In this document: positions 62,847 through 64,000 of the stretch, in pieces
How the letters are laid out: each line of letters opens with the position of its first letter
How positions within the stretch are numbered: the stretch's first letter is position 1
The notes under the pieces: model-generated
What the model was told of the DNA's origin: nothing
The model's database searches: none
The model's input: the letters and a program-made list of their open reading frames with translations, nothing else
Made by a program: the position numbers and the translations under genes
Assembly (NCBI RefSeq): GCF_003574735.1
Contig: NZ_QORW01000004.1
Location: forward strand, 124,001 to 188,000
From: Dongia deserti
GTDB lineage: Bacteria > Pseudomonadota > Alphaproteobacteria > Dongiales > Dongiaceae
DNA length: 64,000 nucleotides
Direction: 5' to 3'

Positions 62847-63392
62847 TTATTCCGGGCGTAAGCTCCGGCTCAGGTAGCGCTCGAAATAGGCCAGGTCCGG
62901 TGTCGAGGCGCCGACGATCTTGCCCTCATCGTCCCAGCGGCGAAGCTTTACCGCATCCTCAGCGAAGGGTCCGGCCGCGAAGCGGACACGCTCCTCCATC
63001 GACATAAGGCCGCCCTGCAGCTGCAGGCTTTGGACCGAAGCCGGAGACAGCAGGTCGAAATAGGTCGACTCGGTGGTGGCAAGATAGCGCTTGGCGGCGA
63101 CGTGGAGGCGCACAGGTTCCGTCACTTCCGGGCCGAAATGGCGGGACAGCCAGGCCGACCCCAGGCTCTCATGCTGGGCATCGATGCCACGATCTGCGAT
63201 GTCCTGCGGCAGGTCGTGGACCAGATGGCCGATGTCGTGCAGCAGAGTTGCCGCTATCAGGGCAGGTGCGGCCCCATCGCGCTCGGCACACTGAGCGCAT
63301 TGCAAAGCATGTTCCAGCTGCGAAACGCCTTCGCCATAGGTCTCCGTACCCCTGCGGGCAAAGGCGGCGCGGATTTCCTCCAGCGCGCTCAT
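62847..63392 (-). CDS. HD-domain mixed-valent diiron oxygenase, PhnZ/TmpB-like
   Basis: 181 residues from the ATG at 63392, overlapping the end of the next gene by 4 bases (ATGA). HD-type ligands: LEHALQC (His28), LLHDIGH (His52/Asp53), and later histidines in DAQHESLG and VRLHVAAKRY. A TYGEGVSQ segment (Tyr19, Glu21) lies where PhnZ has its substrate-recognising Tyr and Glu. The family cleaves the C-P bond of hydroxyphosphonates; in TmpB this gives glycine betaine plus phosphate. Confidence 0.85.
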   Translation of the reverse strand: MSALEEIRAAFARRGTETYGEGVSQLEHALQCAQCAERDGAAPALIAATLLHDIGHLVHDLPQDIADRGIDAQHESLGSAWLSRHFGPEVTEPVRLHVAAKRYLATTESTYFDLLSPASVQSLQLQGGLMSMEERVRFAAGPFAEDAVKLRRWDDEGKIVGASTPDLAYFERYLSRSLRPE

Positions 63393-64000
63393 TCGGCGGC
63401 CTGCTGCGATTCCGCGATCTGGCGGCGCAGAATGCGCAGGCGGCTCTCCAGGCCGTCCTTGTCGACATAGCAACCTTGCAGATGCCGCCGCCCCAGATTG
63501 GCATCGAAGGCGGTGCGGCCATGCAAGGCGCGCTCGTTCTGCATCACCAGCAAATCGCCCGGCGCCAGGCGGAAGACCAGCTGCCGCGCCGGCTCCTTCA
63601 GCATGCGGGCGAAGGTGCGATAGGCGGCATACCACGGCTCCACCAGCTCGACCGGCCCGTCGATCCCAGCGAAAGAGCGGTTGTTGAAGTGGATCGCCGT
63701 TATCTCTCCCTCGATGTCAATGGAGATCAGCGGCCTGCGCGCTTGCAAGTCGGCGTTCTTGTCGGCGAAGCGGAAACTGGCCGGCACGCGCGCCAGCAGC
63801 TCGAACTGCTCTGGTGCCTCAGCGCGCAGCTGCTCCGCCGCTGCGAGTCCGTCCACCAGGATCGAGTCGCCGCCCGGCGCTTCGCACACCAGGCAATGCA
63901 GCAGCTGCACGCCCGGAGTCGGATCGCGATACGGATTGTCGCTGTGGACCCCGAGGCCGAGCGCGGTGTAGGCGAGGTTGTTGGGATCCGGTTCCGAGAT
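63389..64000 (-). CDS. Gamma-butyrobetaine hydroxylase-like Fe(II)/2-oxoglutarate dioxygenase (TmpA-like), 5' partial
   Basis: The gene runs in from beyond the right edge; about 203 residues are visible. TauD/BBOX fold: the metal motif HSDNPYRDP (His-x-Asp), a substrate-side stretch GVQLLHCL, and the distal histidine and arginine in RALHGRTAFD. It overlaps the HD gene by 4 bases, which is the arrangement expected for TmpA (hydroxylates 2-trimethylaminoethylphosphonate) and TmpB. Carnitine-type substrates are the alternative; the HD partner argues for a phosphonate. Confidence 0.85.
   Translation of the reverse strand: MSEPDPNNLAYTALGLGVHSDNPYRDPTPGVQLLHCLVCEAPGGDSILVDGLAAAEQLRAEAPEQFELLARVPASFRFADKNADLQARRPLISIDIEGEITAIHFNNRSFAGIDGPVELVEPWYAAYRTFARMLKEPARQLVFRLAPGDLLVMQNERALHGRTAFDANLGRRHLQGCYVDKDGLESRLRILRRQIAESQQAAE

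Overview
This window looks like a chromosomal segment of a GC-rich (roughly 60-65 % G+C by eye), aerobic, free-living alphaproteobacterium, probably of the Rhodospirillales or Rhizobiales type. The reasons are the choXWV choline transporter next to betI-betB-betA, the CysG / DUF2849 / sulfite reductase / DUF934 assimilation operon, a coxMNOP-like alternative cytochrome c oxidase, many small operons in both directions, and no sign of phage, IS, CRISPR or plasmid functions. No rRNA or tRNA gene was seen. The assignment to an order is inference.

Layout. 0-7 kb: the end of an acyl carrier/PlsC acyltransferase protein, a lipoprotein, then a divergent pair made of a non-pyrrolysine MttB-family methyltransferase and a dimethylglycine/sarcosine dehydrogenase-like flavoprotein. 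7.5-11.5 kb: a surface-polysaccharide-like group with a QueC/ExsB-type PP-loop protein, a flippase and a sulfotransferase. 11.7-19.7 kb: a GMC dehydrogenase with a Tat-exported small subunit, a VOC protein, a ribbon-helix-helix protein, a cytochrome c, three tandem LysE-type exporters followed by a PLP enzyme, and a GT2. 19.8-30 kb: an atypical SDR, a betaine-homocysteine methyltransferase-like protein, ArgS, a CobB sirtuin, a flavodiiron-like metallo-hydrolase with its TetR, a PAS-regulator/aminotransferase/PhzF operon, and two isochorismatase-like hydrolases opposite an Lrp regulator.

30.3-38.4 kb: choline uptake (ChoX, ChoW, ChoV) and oxidation to glycine betaine (BetI, BetB, BetA), with a perfect palindrome in the divergent region that may be the BetI operator. 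38.4-40.2 kb: a compact mer-like operon (merT, merP, a GDCCVxC protein, a small membrane protein) opposite merR, with a textbook 19-bp-spaced MerR promoter and no merA. 40.2-44.4 kb: a glycogen-debranching-type glucosidase, a GT4 and a frameshifted remnant of a second GT4. 45-50 kb: MFS, HIT, MTA/SAH nucleosidase, fasciclin and 3-methyladenine glycosylase genes. 49.9-53.8 kb: siroheme and sulfite/nitrite reduction. 54.1-55.2 kb: a Zur-type regulator coupled to an exported, very acidic repeat protein.

56-62.7 kb holds the most striking item: an alternative heme-copper oxidase operon whose CuA subunit II is fused to an N-terminal multi-membrane DUF2189 domain. A stand-alone DUF2189 paralogue, with a homologous upstream leader of about 140 nt, closes the operon. 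The right edge (62.8-64 kb) has an HD-domain oxygenase and a gamma-butyrobetaine-hydroxylase-like dioxygenase that resemble the TmpB/TmpA pair, which makes glycine betaine from a phosphonate.

How the genes fit together. Several distant loci converge on quaternary amines and one-carbon flow: choline import and oxidation to betaine, possible betaine formation from a phosphonate, betaine-homocysteine methyl transfer, and demethylation of methylated glycines by the MttB/dehydrogenase pair. This is a metabolic inference from gene families and has not been shown directly.
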